From: Maricaulis sp042095695
GTDB taxonomy: Bacteria > Pseudomonadota > Alphaproteobacteria > Caulobacterales > Maricaulaceae
Reading direction: 5' to 3'
NCBI GenBank assembly: GCA_042095695.1
Contig: JBELMP010000017.1
Location: 1-24,647 of the forward strand
Length of the DNA stretch: 24,647 nt
Part shown: in pieces, positions 8,484 to 16,976 of the stretch
How positions within the stretch are numbered: position 1 is the first letter of the stretch
How the letters are laid out: the number at the start of each line of letters is the position of its first letter
Notes under the pieces: generated by a model
Database searches by the model: none
Told to the model about the DNA's origin: nothing
The model's input: only the letters and a program-made list of their open reading frames with translations
Program-made: the position numbers and the translations under genes

Positions 8484-10130
8484 CTAATGCCCACCGCCCA
8501 TTCGACCGAGCCGGACCCGATAGTCTACGGCGAGGCCATAGGCAGGGTCGTCATCACTGTCGATGACAAGCTGCCCCGCCTTGGAGAGCAGCGCATGACA
8601 ATCCCGGCTCAGATGGCGCAGCTCTAGGCGTTTTCCCGCCGCATCATACTTGGCCGCCAGCGCATCGAGGGCCTGCAGGGCGGACTGGTCGACAATGCGG
8701 CTTTCGGCGAAATCGACAACCACAGTGTCCGGATCCCGCTCGATATCGAACAAATCCATGAAACCGGTGATCGAGCCGAAGAAAAGCGGACCCTCAATCT
8801 TGTAGACGATCCGGCCGTCTTCTCCCGCCTCGGTCCTGGCATGAATGCGCGCTGCCGCGTTCCAGGCATAAACCAGCGCCGAAACAATCACGCCGACAAC
8901 GACGGCAACGGCCAGGTCATGCATCACGGTGACGGCGGTCACCAGAATGATCACGAAGGCATCCGAGCGCGGAATACGGCGCAAAATCAGAAGGCTCTGC
9001 CAGGCGAAAGTCCCGATCACGACCATGAACATCACGCCGACAAGCGCGGCGAGCGGGATTTGCTCGATCAATCCGGAGGCAACGAGAATAAATGCCAGCA
9101 GGAAGAGCGAGGCGGAAATGCCGGACAGGCGCAGACGGCCACCGGATTTCACATTGATCATGGACTGACCGATCATGGCGCAACCGCCCATGCCACCGAA
9201 AAATCCGGTCACCAGATTGGCGGCGCCCTGAGCAACACATTCCTGCGAGGCCCCGCCCTTGCGGCCGGTAATTTCGCCCACAAGATTCAGCGTTAGCAGG
9301 CTTTCGATCAGCCCGATCGCCGCCAGGATCACCGCGTAGGGCAGAATGATTTCCAGTGTCTGGAAGGTCAGCGGAACCATCGGAATATAGAATTGCGGCA
9401 GACCGCCCTCGATCGAGGCGAGATTACCGACCACCGGCACCGGCAGATCAATCCCGACAGCCTTCAGCCCCACGACCAGTATGGCAACGACGCCGATACC
9501 CATCAGTGGTGCCGGAATGAGTTTGGTGATGCGTGGCGTCACCCAGATGACCAGCATGGTCAGCGCAGTCAGGCCGATCATCAGCATCAGCTCAATGGCG
9601 GGCAGCCATTCGCCGCCAAGCGCGCCATGCCCGCCCCCGCTGTCCGAACCGGGGACCTGGAAGAGTTTCAGCTGGGCCAGACCGATGACAATCGCCAGCC
9701 CGTTGACGAAGCCCAGCATGACCGGATGGGGAACCATGCGGATAAACTTGCCAAGGCGCAGCACACCAGCGCCGATCTGCAAAATCCCCATCAGGACAAC
9801 CGTCGCGAAGAGATATTCAATCCCGTGTTCGGCAACCAGATGGACCATGACGACCGCCAGCGCGCCGGTCGCGCCGGAAATCATACCGCGCCGTCCGCCG
9901 AACAGGGCCGTGATCAGGCCAACAATAAAGGCCGCATAAAGCCCGACCAGCGGCGGCACCCCGGCAACAAAGGCAAAGGCCACCGCCTCGGGCACCAGGG
10001 CCAGCGCGACCGTAAGGCCGGCAGGGACTTCAATCCGGATCTGGCCGGGGGTGAGAGGAGGCAATTCGCCGCGATTGCGGATGCTCGCTGAAAGGCGTTC
10101 GGTAAAGGCGGCAAGGGTCGGACGAAGCAT
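8484..10130 (-). CDS. SulP family inorganic anion transporter with STAS domain
   Basis: A 548-residue inner-membrane carrier of the SLC26/SulP family, which moves sulfate, bicarbonate or dicarboxylates in bacteria. The N-terminal signature AGLTVALALVPEAVAFAFVA at about 37-56 and then roughly a dozen hydrophobic segments run to about residue 425. GGMGGCAMIGQSMINVKSGG at about 312-331 is characteristic of a bacterial subgroup. The C-terminal STAS domain (about 440-540) includes VVVDFAESRIVDQSALQALD. Substrate cannot be read from sequence. The start ATG at 10130 has only a weak GAGAT-like Shine-Dalgarno, but the N-terminus fits the family. It is divergent from hfsE across about 200 bases, and there is no sign that it belongs functionally to the holdfast locus. 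Confidence 0.92.
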   Translation of the reverse strand: MLRPTLAAFTERLSASIRNRGELPPLTPGQIRIEVPAGLTVALALVPEAVAFAFVAGVPPLVGLYAAFIVGLITALFGGRRGMISGATGALAVVMVHLVAEHGIEYLFATVVLMGILQIGAGVLRLGKFIRMVPHPVMLGFVNGLAIVIGLAQLKLFQVPGSDSGGGHGALGGEWLPAIELMLMIGLTALTMLVIWVTPRITKLIPAPLMGIGVVAILVVGLKAVGIDLPVPVVGNLASIEGGLPQFYIPMVPLTFQTLEIILPYAVILAAIGLIESLLTLNLVGEITGRKGGASQECVAQGAANLVTGFFGGMGGCAMIGQSMINVKSGGRLRLSGISASLFLLAFILVASGLIEQIPLAALVGVMFMVVIGTFAWQSLLILRRIPRSDAFVIILVTAVTVMHDLAVAVVVGVIVSALVYAWNAAARIHARTEAGEDGRIVYKIEGPLFFGSITGFMDLFDIERDPDTVVVDFAESRIVDQSALQALDALAAKYDAAGKRLELRHLSRDCHALLSKAGQLVIDSDDDPAYGLAVDYRVRLGRMGGGH

Positions 10131-10333
10131 GGACTATCTCAATTTGTGCAGCGCAACAAAGCGATGTGCGGACCTTTATTCTGCTCCGCGGCCGCTGACT
10201 AGCCCCGAACTGTGGATGCGGCCATGCGCAGACCGAGTGAGACCCATGCTCGTAACCGGGAATTAACCACGCTCCTCAACGGATTATTGGTGGGTCCGTG
10301 TCACTCTACCCGCTCTAATCAAGGGGTAGGCAC
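10131..10333. promoter_or_regulatory. Divergent promoter region between the sulP-type gene and hfsE
   Basis: These 203 non-coding bases must hold the promoters of both divergent genes. I could not assign -35 and -10 boxes with confidence, and I saw no full CtrA-type TTAA-N7-TTAA site. Just before hfsE is an inverted repeat, CTACCC (10306-10311) and GGGTAG (10324-10329), whose right arm overlaps the hfsE ribosome binding site. Confidence 0.5.
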
Positions 10334-11869
10334 GTGGATTTTTCTGCCAGCAAGAAAGCATCCGGGCCGAGCGGTCCGGCCAATGATTCCAGCGAATTCG
10401 GACCCGGCGGCATGCATGAGGCAGCCGCAATGGCGCGCGCCAAGCTGCGCGCAGATGCTCGCGCACCGCGTCACCGGGTCCATCGGCGCACCCTCGGGCC
10501 GGTGTTTGAATCCATTGATATTTTCAGCATCGTCACCCTGTCCATGGTCGGTGCCTATATGCTCGGGAGCGGCGATGTCTTTGCGCAGAGCGCCGGTGCC
10601 CTCCTGCCCTTTGCAATGTTTGCGGCGCTGGCACCCATTTTCATGCATCTTGCCGGCGCCTATCGGATCGACCCGAACGAGCCGCTGGCCTGGCGCATTA
10701 TGCGTGCCTTTATCGGTGTCGGTCTGGCTGGCAGCGCCACGCTCGGTGCGGCCATGGTCAGCACGCCTGAAACTATCGCCTTCACCGCCCTCTTCGCCTC
10801 CGTCTCAGTTGGCGCCATCGCGATCATTCACCTGGTCTATTCCGGCTTCATCGCCCGATGGCGGGAGGCCGGCCGACTAGCGCGCAATATCATCCTGATC
10901 GGCGCCACCCCGAACGCGCGCAAGCTGATCTCGGCAAACCAGAACTCCAAGACCGTCAACGTCGTCGGCATTTTCGATGACCGCAAATCCCGCGCGCCCT
11001 CGCAGCTCGCCGGCACGCCCTATCTTGGCACAACGGACGATCTGTTCGACTGGTCGCTTCTGCCGGAGATTGACCGGGTCGTCCTGACCGTGACACCCAA
11101 GGCTCAGGAGCGTGTTCAAGCCCTGCTAGAGAAGCTGCGAGCCCTGCCCCAGCCTGTCATTCTCCTGCTCGACTTCGCCGGTTTTGATCCGGAGCGCGAA
11201 AGCCTCGACGATATTGTCGGCGTCCACACCACCCGCATGAGTGGGCGTGAAGAACGTCTTTTCCATCTATTCCTCAAGCGCAGCCAGGATCTGGTCATCG
11301 GTGCAGCAATGGCGCTGGCTGCGATGCCCCTGATGGCGCTTATCGCACTTGCAATCAAACTCGGCAGCCGAGGACCGGTTATCTTTCGCCAGCAACGCGA
11401 AGGCTTTAATGGCCGGATGATCGAGGTCTATAAATTCCGCACCATGCGCCATAGCGCTGAACCCGCGGACAAGCCCATGCGCCAGGTCGAGCGGGATGAC
11501 CCGCGCATCACACGTATTGGCGGCTTCTTGCGCCGCACCAGCCTCGATGAATTGCCGCAGCTCTTCAATGTGGTGATGGGATCCATGTCCCTCGTCGGCC
11601 CGCGGCCTCATGCCCCCGGCATGCGTACAGGCGGCACGCAGACCTCCAAACTAGTCGCAGAGTATGCGCATCGTCACAGGGTCAAGCCCGGTCTGACCGG
11701 TTGGGCCCAGGTCAATGGATCTCGCGGGCCGCTGCATTCGCCCGAGGCCGCCCGCGACCGCGTCCGCCTGGATGTCGACTATATTGCCCGCGCGAGTTTC
11801 TGGTTTGACCTGTGGATCATGATGCGAACCCTGCCAGCCCTGCTTGGCGATACGCAGAATATACGCTGA
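10334..11869 (+). CDS. hfsE: Polyprenyl-phosphate sugar-1-phosphate transferase, HfsE-like (initiating enzyme)
   Basis: A 511-residue inner-membrane enzyme of the WcaJ/PssY type. It transfers a sugar-1-phosphate to undecaprenyl phosphate and so begins each lipid-linked repeat unit. After a basic, probably disordered N-terminus come four hydrophobic segments (about 58-170), a Rossmann-like middle (NIILIGATPNARKL) and a membrane helix (about 317-342). The bacterial sugar transferase domain follows, with KFRTM (367-371), RRTSLDELPQLFNV (400-413), VGPRPHAP (421-428) and KPGLTGWAQVNG (451-462), all intact. The start is GTG at 10334, preceded by AAGGGG at good spacing. Caulobacter has three such enzymes (HfsE, PssY, PssZ), so sequence alone does not separate them. 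The hfsE name rests on its position at the head of an hfs-ordered locus. It ends one base before the convergent ATP-grasp gene. Confidence 0.85.
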   Translation: MDFSASKKASGPSGPANDSSEFGPGGMHEAAAMARAKLRADARAPRHRVHRRTLGPVFESIDIFSIVTLSMVGAYMLGSGDVFAQSAGALLPFAMFAALAPIFMHLAGAYRIDPNEPLAWRIMRAFIGVGLAGSATLGAAMVSTPETIAFTALFASVSVGAIAIIHLVYSGFIARWREAGRLARNIILIGATPNARKLISANQNSKTVNVVGIFDDRKSRAPSQLAGTPYLGTTDDLFDWSLLPEIDRVVLTVTPKAQERVQALLEKLRALPQPVILLLDFAGFDPERESLDDIVGVHTTRMSGREERLFHLFLKRSQDLVIGAAMALAAMPLMALIALAIKLGSRGPVIFRQQREGFNGRMIEVYKFRTMRHSAEPADKPMRQVERDDPRITRIGGFLRRTSLDELPQLFNVVMGSMSLVGPRPHAPGMRTGGTQTSKLVAEYAHRHRVKPGLTGWAQVNGSRGPLHSPEAARDRVRLDVDYIARASFWFDLWIMMRTLPALLGDTQNIR

Positions 11870-11870
11870 T

Positions 11871-13088
11871 CTAGCGCGCCTTGGCCTTGCTATTCATTGT
11901 CGCGGCCCGGTCCGCCGGCCCGCGCATGCGGCTGATCAGCGGATGAAGCCAGCAACACACGGCCGGTAGTGGATCCGTCCAGTCAAATACCAGATGACGG
12001 TCGGCCTGGAACGCTGCACGCAGCAGTCGTACCAGATCCTTCAGGCCGTCGCGCATAGAAGCGCCGCGTCGCAGCCGCCAGACCAGTCCGGAAAAATCGC
12101 CCTTGGTCCAGGCATAGCGGACACCCGGACGGGCCAGCATCCAGGGCCGGTTTACAACTGCCAGATTGTCGCCGCAGGCCAGCTCGAATGCCAGGTTGAC
12201 GAGGTCGGCGCCGCTCGCCTCTGCTCCGGCAATATTCGCCCCGGCGCGGGGATTGATTTCAAGGAAGGTTGTATCGTCGCCCTCGTCCGAGGTCATGTAT
12301 TGCGCGCACCCCAGCCCGGTATAGTTGAGCGCTTCAACCAGGCGTTCCGTCTGCGCCTGCAGGTCGGGGCGCGGATCTGCAGAGATTCCCTCGACGGCAT
12401 AGCCGGATCCATCTGCCCGGTCCGTGCGCAAGACCTCGACCGAAGCCGCGGTCACCAGCTTGCCTTCCCAGGCCACGAAGTAATGATTATGGCGCAAGCC
12501 GTTCAGACGCTTTTGCACCAGAAGATGGGCATGGGCGCTCGGCCAGCTGGGGAAGAGCGCGTCGAGATCAGCCTCGCAATTCAGGGTGATGACCTTGTGC
12601 CCGTGAATGAACTCCCCCTCACCGGTCGGCTTGATCACCAATGGGTAGCCAAGACAGCGACAGGCCATTTCAACCTGCTGGCGATTGGATACCGGAATAT
12701 GCGGCGCCACGGGGACGTCATTCGCGGCGGAAATCTCCGCCATTTTCGTTTTGGAGGTCGCTGTCCGGATCAGTTCCGGGCTTGGCGAGACAATGATTGC
12801 GTGACGTTCCAGCCGCTGGCGATGATCCGCGACCAGGCGCGTCGCCCGATCGGTCACCGGCCACAGCGCATCAAAGCCGTGGCTTTTCAGATAGTCTTCA
12901 ATGGCGTCGATACAGGCAGGTTCGTTTTCGAATTCCGGGATTGGCAATCGGCCGGAAACATGGCGCGAGAGTTCGAAATAGTCCGAATACCCGTTACAGC
13001 CGGCCCAGACCTCGTGCCCATTGCCCGCCAAAGCGCGAGCAATGGCGAAGGATGGACGGTGATTCCCGATTAGAAACAGTTTTGCCAT
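11871..13088 (-). CDS. ATP-grasp domain protein, carboxylate-amine ligase type
   Basis: A 405-residue cytosolic protein with an ATP-grasp fold. Family members activate a carboxylate as acyl phosphate and join it to an amine or similar nucleophile. The N-terminal pre-ATP domain begins MAKLFLIGNHRPSFAIARAL. ATP-binding lysines are likely at 113-115 (TSKTKM) and 153 (LVIKPTGEGEF). FLEINPRAGANIAG at 275-288 supplies the metal-binding Glu277 and Asn279. Architecture resembles the carbamoyl-phosphate synthase large-subunit-like/biotin carboxylase-like ligases that occur in polysaccharide and amino-acid ligase clusters; the substrates are unknown. The ATG at 13088 has GGGAGG five bases upstream. It is the last gene of a minus-strand operon (acyltransferase, glycoside hydrolase, ATP-grasp), 17 bases after the hydrolase. 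The operon lies between hfsE and hfsF, so a role in decorating the polysaccharide or its precursor is a reasonable guess, not shown. Confidence 0.82.
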   Translation of the reverse strand: MAKLFLIGNHRPSFAIARALAGNGHEVWAGCNGYSDYFELSRHVSGRLPIPEFENEPACIDAIEDYLKSHGFDALWPVTDRATRLVADHRQRLERHAIIVSPSPELIRTATSKTKMAEISAANDVPVAPHIPVSNRQQVEMACRCLGYPLVIKPTGEGEFIHGHKVITLNCEADLDALFPSWPSAHAHLLVQKRLNGLRHNHYFVAWEGKLVTAASVEVLRTDRADGSGYAVEGISADPRPDLQAQTERLVEALNYTGLGCAQYMTSDEGDDTTFLEINPRAGANIAGAEASGADLVNLAFELACGDNLAVVNRPWMLARPGVRYAWTKGDFSGLVWRLRRGASMRDGLKDLVRLLRAAFQADRHLVFDWTDPLPAVCCWLHPLISRMRGPADRAATMNSKAKAR

Positions 13089-13105
13089 CGCGACCTCCCA
13101 ACCCG

Positions 13106-14281
13106 TTACAATCGCAAGCAGGGTGCCGCAGTCTGGCGATTGCGAGACCAGGCCGCCTCAAGCACGCTCAATGCGGGATGCGCGCTGGACTGGCTGGACG
13201 ATGGGTCCGGTCCATAGCGGAGATTGAAGCGGTTTTCCTGACGCTCATAAATGTCCCAGCCACTGTCCCAGCGGAAATAGGCCCAGCCTGCGCCAGAGGT
13301 TTCCAGCTGATCGATCCGCTCATCCAGATAGTGCTCAAGGCCCGGCGCCCAGCGCGCGGCACCAAATTCGCCCATCATCCAGCGATCTGCCTGCACCGGT
13401 GGCAGGGCGGCATCGCCGGCCCGCCAGCTCCGCGCCCGCCCAGCGGTCTGATGGGTATAGTCGCGCGGGCTGTAATCATGCAGGGCGAGGACCAGAGCCG
13501 GATCCTGCTCAAGATCCAGGAAGTCGGCAAAGGCGATATTCGCATACCCATCCGGATTGATCAGAATGGGCGTGTCTGCATCTTCGCGGCGAATGGACCG
13601 GACCAGTCGTGTCGCCAGGTGCGGCCAGTCTGCGGGTGTCCCCGCGACCGCCGGGCGGAGTTCGGAGGGTGACCAGATCTCGCCCTGGGGACCAGCCTGG
13701 TTGGCATTCGGTTCCACCATCAAGAGATAGCCGACGACATTGGCATGGCCGCGAAAACGCCGCGCCGTATCGCGCCACATCATTTCCCAGGCGCCGTGAC
13801 ACCGGAAATCCGACCATACCCGCTCGTCAATCATGTGCGCGGGAAACCAGCGACCGGCATCATCGCGATGGAAGGTAAACTCACTTCGCCCGGGGCCAGT
13901 TCTGTAGGCGATCACCACATAAAGACCGCGTCGACCGCATCGCTCGACCAGATCCTCCAGATGCGCGATGATCCGACGATCCGGCTCATAAGGCGCTGCC
14001 TCCTGATAGATCCCGGGATGCGACAGGACCACAAGATTGGCGCCCGCTGCCACCAGACGGTCAAGCGCAGCATCGTCCACCGGCGCACCGACCGCTCCCG
14101 GCCCGAGGAAGTCGGGCCCATCAATGTCCGCATAAACACGTCGCTGGGCGAGGACGGCACCGCGCAGATGCGGACCTGTTCGATTATCCCACAGTTCGAT
14201 CTTGGTGCGCGCCTGCGCCAGGGCCGGACGCACTGTCATGCCTGCCGCCAAGGATGCCAGTATCGCGCGCCGGGACCACAT
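13106..14281 (-). CDS. Exported GH5-like (cellulase-fold) glycoside hydrolase
   Basis: A 391-residue protein. The N-terminus MWSRRAILASLAAGMTVRPALAQ is a signal peptide with a twin-arginine motif (SRRAIL) and ALAQA cleavage region, so export to the periplasm or beyond, probably by Tat, is likely. The rest looks like a TIM-barrel retaining hydrolase of clan GH-A. The conserved early strand is ANLVVLSHPG, the probable acid/base is Glu190 in LLMVEPNAN, HDY is at 268-270, and the probable nucleophile is Glu305 in MGEFGAARW. The usual Asn before the acid/base Glu is Val189 here, which is unusual. The start codon overlaps the stop of the upstream acyltransferase (TGATG), suggesting translational coupling. 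In exopolysaccharide loci such hydrolases trim or release chains; the substrate here is unknown. Family confidence is good, subfamily low. Confidence 0.8.
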   Translation of the reverse strand: MWSRRAILASLAAGMTVRPALAQARTKIELWDNRTGPHLRGAVLAQRRVYADIDGPDFLGPGAVGAPVDDAALDRLVAAGANLVVLSHPGIYQEAAPYEPDRRIIAHLEDLVERCGRRGLYVVIAYRTGPGRSEFTFHRDDAGRWFPAHMIDERVWSDFRCHGAWEMMWRDTARRFRGHANVVGYLLMVEPNANQAGPQGEIWSPSELRPAVAGTPADWPHLATRLVRSIRREDADTPILINPDGYANIAFADFLDLEQDPALVLALHDYSPRDYTHQTAGRARSWRAGDAALPPVQADRWMMGEFGAARWAPGLEHYLDERIDQLETSGAGWAYFRWDSGWDIYERQENRFNLRYGPDPSSSQSSAHPALSVLEAAWSRNRQTAAPCLRL

Positions 14282-15396
14282 CAGGCTGCATGGAAGCTGA
14301 CGAGACGATCAACCTTGCGCATCGCCTTGCCCGGCCATTGGCTAAGCCGCCCAAGCGGCGCGGCCTCGGCGCGCTCGACCACCAAACGTGCAGCCTGCCG
14401 GGCGCGACCGATGAAAGATGGCGCGATGGTATATCCGGCACTCAGGCCGGTTTGATAGCTGGCCAGCTCCGCCTTGAACGAATAATTCCCCGGACCCAGC
14501 TCAAGTGAATGATGCCCCATGCTGGCAGACACGCGTGCCATCTCCTCGATCATCAACAGCCCGGGACTGAGCCGTCCGAAATCCGCGGAATAGGCAGGGA
14601 ACCAGTAATGGCAGACACGATCGCTTGCCATACCGACATGGACCGCCGCGATCTCACCGCCGATATTCAGGGTCGACATCAGCCCGGTGAAGTAGTCACC
14701 CTCGCGACGCAGGACTGCCTCAAGCAAGCGGCGTGTCCACTGCACAGAGAAGACATCAAAAACCTTGGTGCGCTGATATTGCGAGCGCTTCCACTCGATC
14801 ATTGTCTCAAAGGCTTCCGGCCGCTTGTCGGCCATCACGAAGCTGTAACCGCCATCGAGTTTTTCCATGCGCCGACGTCGCATATCCAGATTCTTGATGG
14901 CTTTTGGTACCACCGATTTGCGCGCTGATCTCCAGGCCTCAAAGCCGTCGGACAAGTCCAGCGTCCAGGAACCTGTGCGGCTGGTCAGCGATGATTTGAA
15001 ACTGGCTTGCGAGCTCAACACGCTTTCAAAGTTGAAGACCGGAACATGCAGATCCTGCAGCGCACCCGGCACATCGAGCACATGACCGGGCTCACAGATC
15101 GCGCCCTGGACGTCACCGAGCGGCCCCGCAAGCGGACGCGCATAGCCGATGCGTCCGACATGCATGGCCAGAAACGCCACCGGCATTCCCAGGCGATACT
15201 CGACCAGAACCCGCGTATCCGATCGCGCCTCCTCGCAGCATTGAGCAAATTCCAGAGCGAAATAAGGGCTGCCCAGCGCCGGGTCCGCGGCCACAAACTC
15301 GCGCCAGGCTGCGCGTTCGGCCAGCGTCAGTTCGCTGGGCTTCTTCAAACTGTATTCGGCCTGTCGCATTCCGCCTGCCGCCCCGTTCACTACCAT
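14281..15396 (-). CDS. GNAT/FemAB-like acyltransferase (CelD/BcsL family), HfsK-like
   Basis: A 371-residue cytosolic protein of the Acetyltransf_6 (PF13480-like) group, which contains proteins tied to exopolysaccharide modification. The N-terminal half includes PLAGPLGDVQ. The second GNAT-like domain (about 155-315) contains AIKNLDMRRRRMEK, IGGEIAAVHVGM, YWFPAYSADFGRLSPGLLMI and LELGPGNYSFKAEL, all typical of the family. In Caulobacter, HfsK is an N-acyltransferase of this kind needed for holdfast cohesion. Placement inside this hfs locus makes an HfsK-like role attractive, but CelD-like proteins are numerous and Caulobacter hfsK lies elsewhere in the genome, so I give no symbol. ATG 15396 has a weak ribosome binding site; an in-frame ATG at 15369 is a possible alternative. 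It is first in the operon with the hydrolase and ATP-grasp genes and divergent from hfsF. Confidence 0.82.
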   Translation of the reverse strand: MVVNGAAGGMRQAEYSLKKPSELTLAERAAWREFVAADPALGSPYFALEFAQCCEEARSDTRVLVEYRLGMPVAFLAMHVGRIGYARPLAGPLGDVQGAICEPGHVLDVPGALQDLHVPVFNFESVLSSQASFKSSLTSRTGSWTLDLSDGFEAWRSARKSVVPKAIKNLDMRRRRMEKLDGGYSFVMADKRPEAFETMIEWKRSQYQRTKVFDVFSVQWTRRLLEAVLRREGDYFTGLMSTLNIGGEIAAVHVGMASDRVCHYWFPAYSADFGRLSPGLLMIEEMARVSASMGHHSLELGPGNYSFKAELASYQTGLSAGYTIAPSFIGRARQAARLVVERAEAAPLGRLSQWPGKAMRKVDRLVSFHAA

Positions 15397-15521
15397 CTCG
15401 GCACAGCTTTAGCAGATCAGTCTTATCAGCCGATAAACGCGGCCATTTCTGGTACAGGGCAATCGCCTGAAAAGCGGCAAGGGTCTTGCATTTCTCCCCT
15501 CTGAGGCGAGTGGAGTGTTTC
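15397..15521. promoter_or_regulatory. Divergent promoter region between the acyltransferase operon and hfsF
   Basis: These 125 bases separate two divergent operons and must contain both promoters. A short dyad TTATC-AGCC-GATAA (15423-15436) lies centrally, and ATCAG is repeated just upstream and within it. No consensus boxes could be assigned. GGAG seven bases before the ATG at 15522 is the hfsF ribosome binding site. Confidence 0.4.
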
Positions 15522-16976
15522 ATGATCGGACGGCATCTTCTGGGCTATCTGCCGGTGCAGTTATCGCAAGCAATCGTTGGTTTCGGCGCGGTGGCTGTGT
15601 TTACGCGCCTGATGCCCGCCGAGACATACGGCCTGTATGCGCTGGCACTGGCCAGCCTGTCACTGACCCATATCGTGACATTCACCTGGCTGGAAGCCGC
15701 CGTCGCCCGTTTTCATGCGCGCGCCGATGTGCGTGGCCGCATACGCGATCACCTGGCCACTGTCTACGCCATCTATCTCGGCATTGTATGCGTTGCGGGG
15801 CTGACGATTATCGCGGCGTTGTCGCTATTGCCTTTGTCCGCCCCGCTGCAGAATGCGATGAGCTTCGCTGCCGTTTCACTCATGCTGCGCGCTTTGTTGC
15901 AGATCGGCCTGGAAACGCACCGCGCAGGCGGCAATGTCGCTCGCTATTCCGCACTGGAATCGGGCTATCTCATGCTCGGCTTTATGATCGGGATCGGCCT
16001 GCTGCTGAGTACAGATCTGGGCGCGGCCAGCATTTTCGCCGGCACAGCCTGCGCCGCGGTGATCGCCCTCGCTTTCGACCTTCCGGTCATGCTGCGCCGC
16101 GCGCGTGGCGGCAAGCGTCAGCCGGTGCGAGCCAAATCCTATGCCCGCTATGGCAGTGCGATTTCCCTGTCTCTCGTCTTCGAGCACTTGCTGTCCGTTG
16201 GCGATCGCTTTTTGATCGCCGCGTTTCTGGGTTCCGGCGCTGTCGGCATGTATGCCGCGGGCTACGGGTTAGCCGATCGCCTTCTGGATATCATCTTTAT
16301 CTGGTTCGGCGCAGCCGTCTGGCCACTCACCTTGCGGGTTTTCGAGCGGGATGGCGCCGAGGCCGCACGCGATGTCGCAGCGCAGGCGGCGAGCCTCATG
16401 GCGCTGATCACCTTTCCAGCAGCTGCCGGCCTTGCCCTTGTTGCCCCGGCGCTGACCGGCGTGATCCTCGGCGAGAGCGTTCGGGCACAAGCTGCTCAGA
16501 TCCTGCCCTGGATCGCGCTGTCCGGTCTGCTCAACGGCATGATGACCTATTATTTCCACGAGGCCTTCACGCTGAAACGCAAGTCCGGGGTGATGGCGAT
16601 GGTGATGGCCGGTGCTGCGCTGGTCAATCTGGGTCTCAACCTCCTGCTCATTCCCGTCTTCGGCCTGGCTGGAGCTGCGGCGGCGACCGTTATCGCCTAT
16701 CTGGGTGCGCTCCTGATCTGTGCGGTGGTCGGCCGCCGGTTTTTTGCCATGCCCCTGCCCTGGTCCGACTGGATCAAGGCGGCGGCGGCGACCGCGGTCA
16801 TGGCGGCTGCGGTTTATGCGCTCCCCGATATGGATACCGCATGGCTGGCCTTGATCGTTCAGGCGCTGACCGGCGCGCTGACCTATGCAGCGACCGCACT
16901 CGCCTTCAATATTGCGGGTTGCCGGAGCTGGCTGCATCAACTGGCGACCGTTTCGACGCGCGTGGAGGCCCGCTGA
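15522..16976 (+). CDS. hfsF: Oligosaccharide flippase (Wzx/MOP family), HfsF-like
   Basis: An integral membrane protein of 484 residues with about 12-14 hydrophobic segments across its whole length. It belongs to the polysaccharide-transporter branch of the MOP superfamily, which flips undecaprenyl-linked repeat units to the periplasmic face. FTRLMPAETYGLYALALA near the N-terminus is the typical first-loop motif, and AYGLADRLLD-type and late GLAGAAAATVIAYLGALL segments also fit. The start is ATG 15522 (MIGRHLLGYLP) with GGAG at good spacing; a longer frame from 15486 lacks this. The stop overlaps the hfsG start by one base (TGATG). It heads the hfsF-G-H-GT2 operon. The name follows locus order (E, F, G, H); the transport direction and substrate are inferred from the family. 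Confidence 0.87.
   Translation: MIGRHLLGYLPVQLSQAIVGFGAVAVFTRLMPAETYGLYALALASLSLTHIVTFTWLEAAVARFHARADVRGRIRDHLATVYAIYLGIVCVAGLTIIAALSLLPLSAPLQNAMSFAAVSLMLRALLQIGLETHRAGGNVARYSALESGYLMLGFMIGIGLLLSTDLGAASIFAGTACAAVIALAFDLPVMLRRARGGKRQPVRAKSYARYGSAISLSLVFEHLLSVGDRFLIAAFLGSGAVGMYAAGYGLADRLLDIIFIWFGAAVWPLTLRVFERDGAEAARDVAAQAASLMALITFPAAAGLALVAPALTGVILGESVRAQAAQILPWIALSGLLNGMMTYYFHEAFTLKRKSGVMAMVMAGAALVNLGLNLLLIPVFGLAGAAAATVIAYLGALLICAVVGRRFFAMPLPWSDWIKAAAATAVMAAAVYALPDMDTAWLALIVQALTGALTYAATALAFNIAGCRSWLHQLATVSTRVEAR

Noticed and set aside
15515..16975. Long open frame reading through hfsF into hfsG (would give an 800-residue protein)
   Set aside because: The upstream part overlaps hfsF out of frame and is Arg/Gly/Ser-rich shadow sequence; hfsG has its own ATG and Shine-Dalgarno at 16976.
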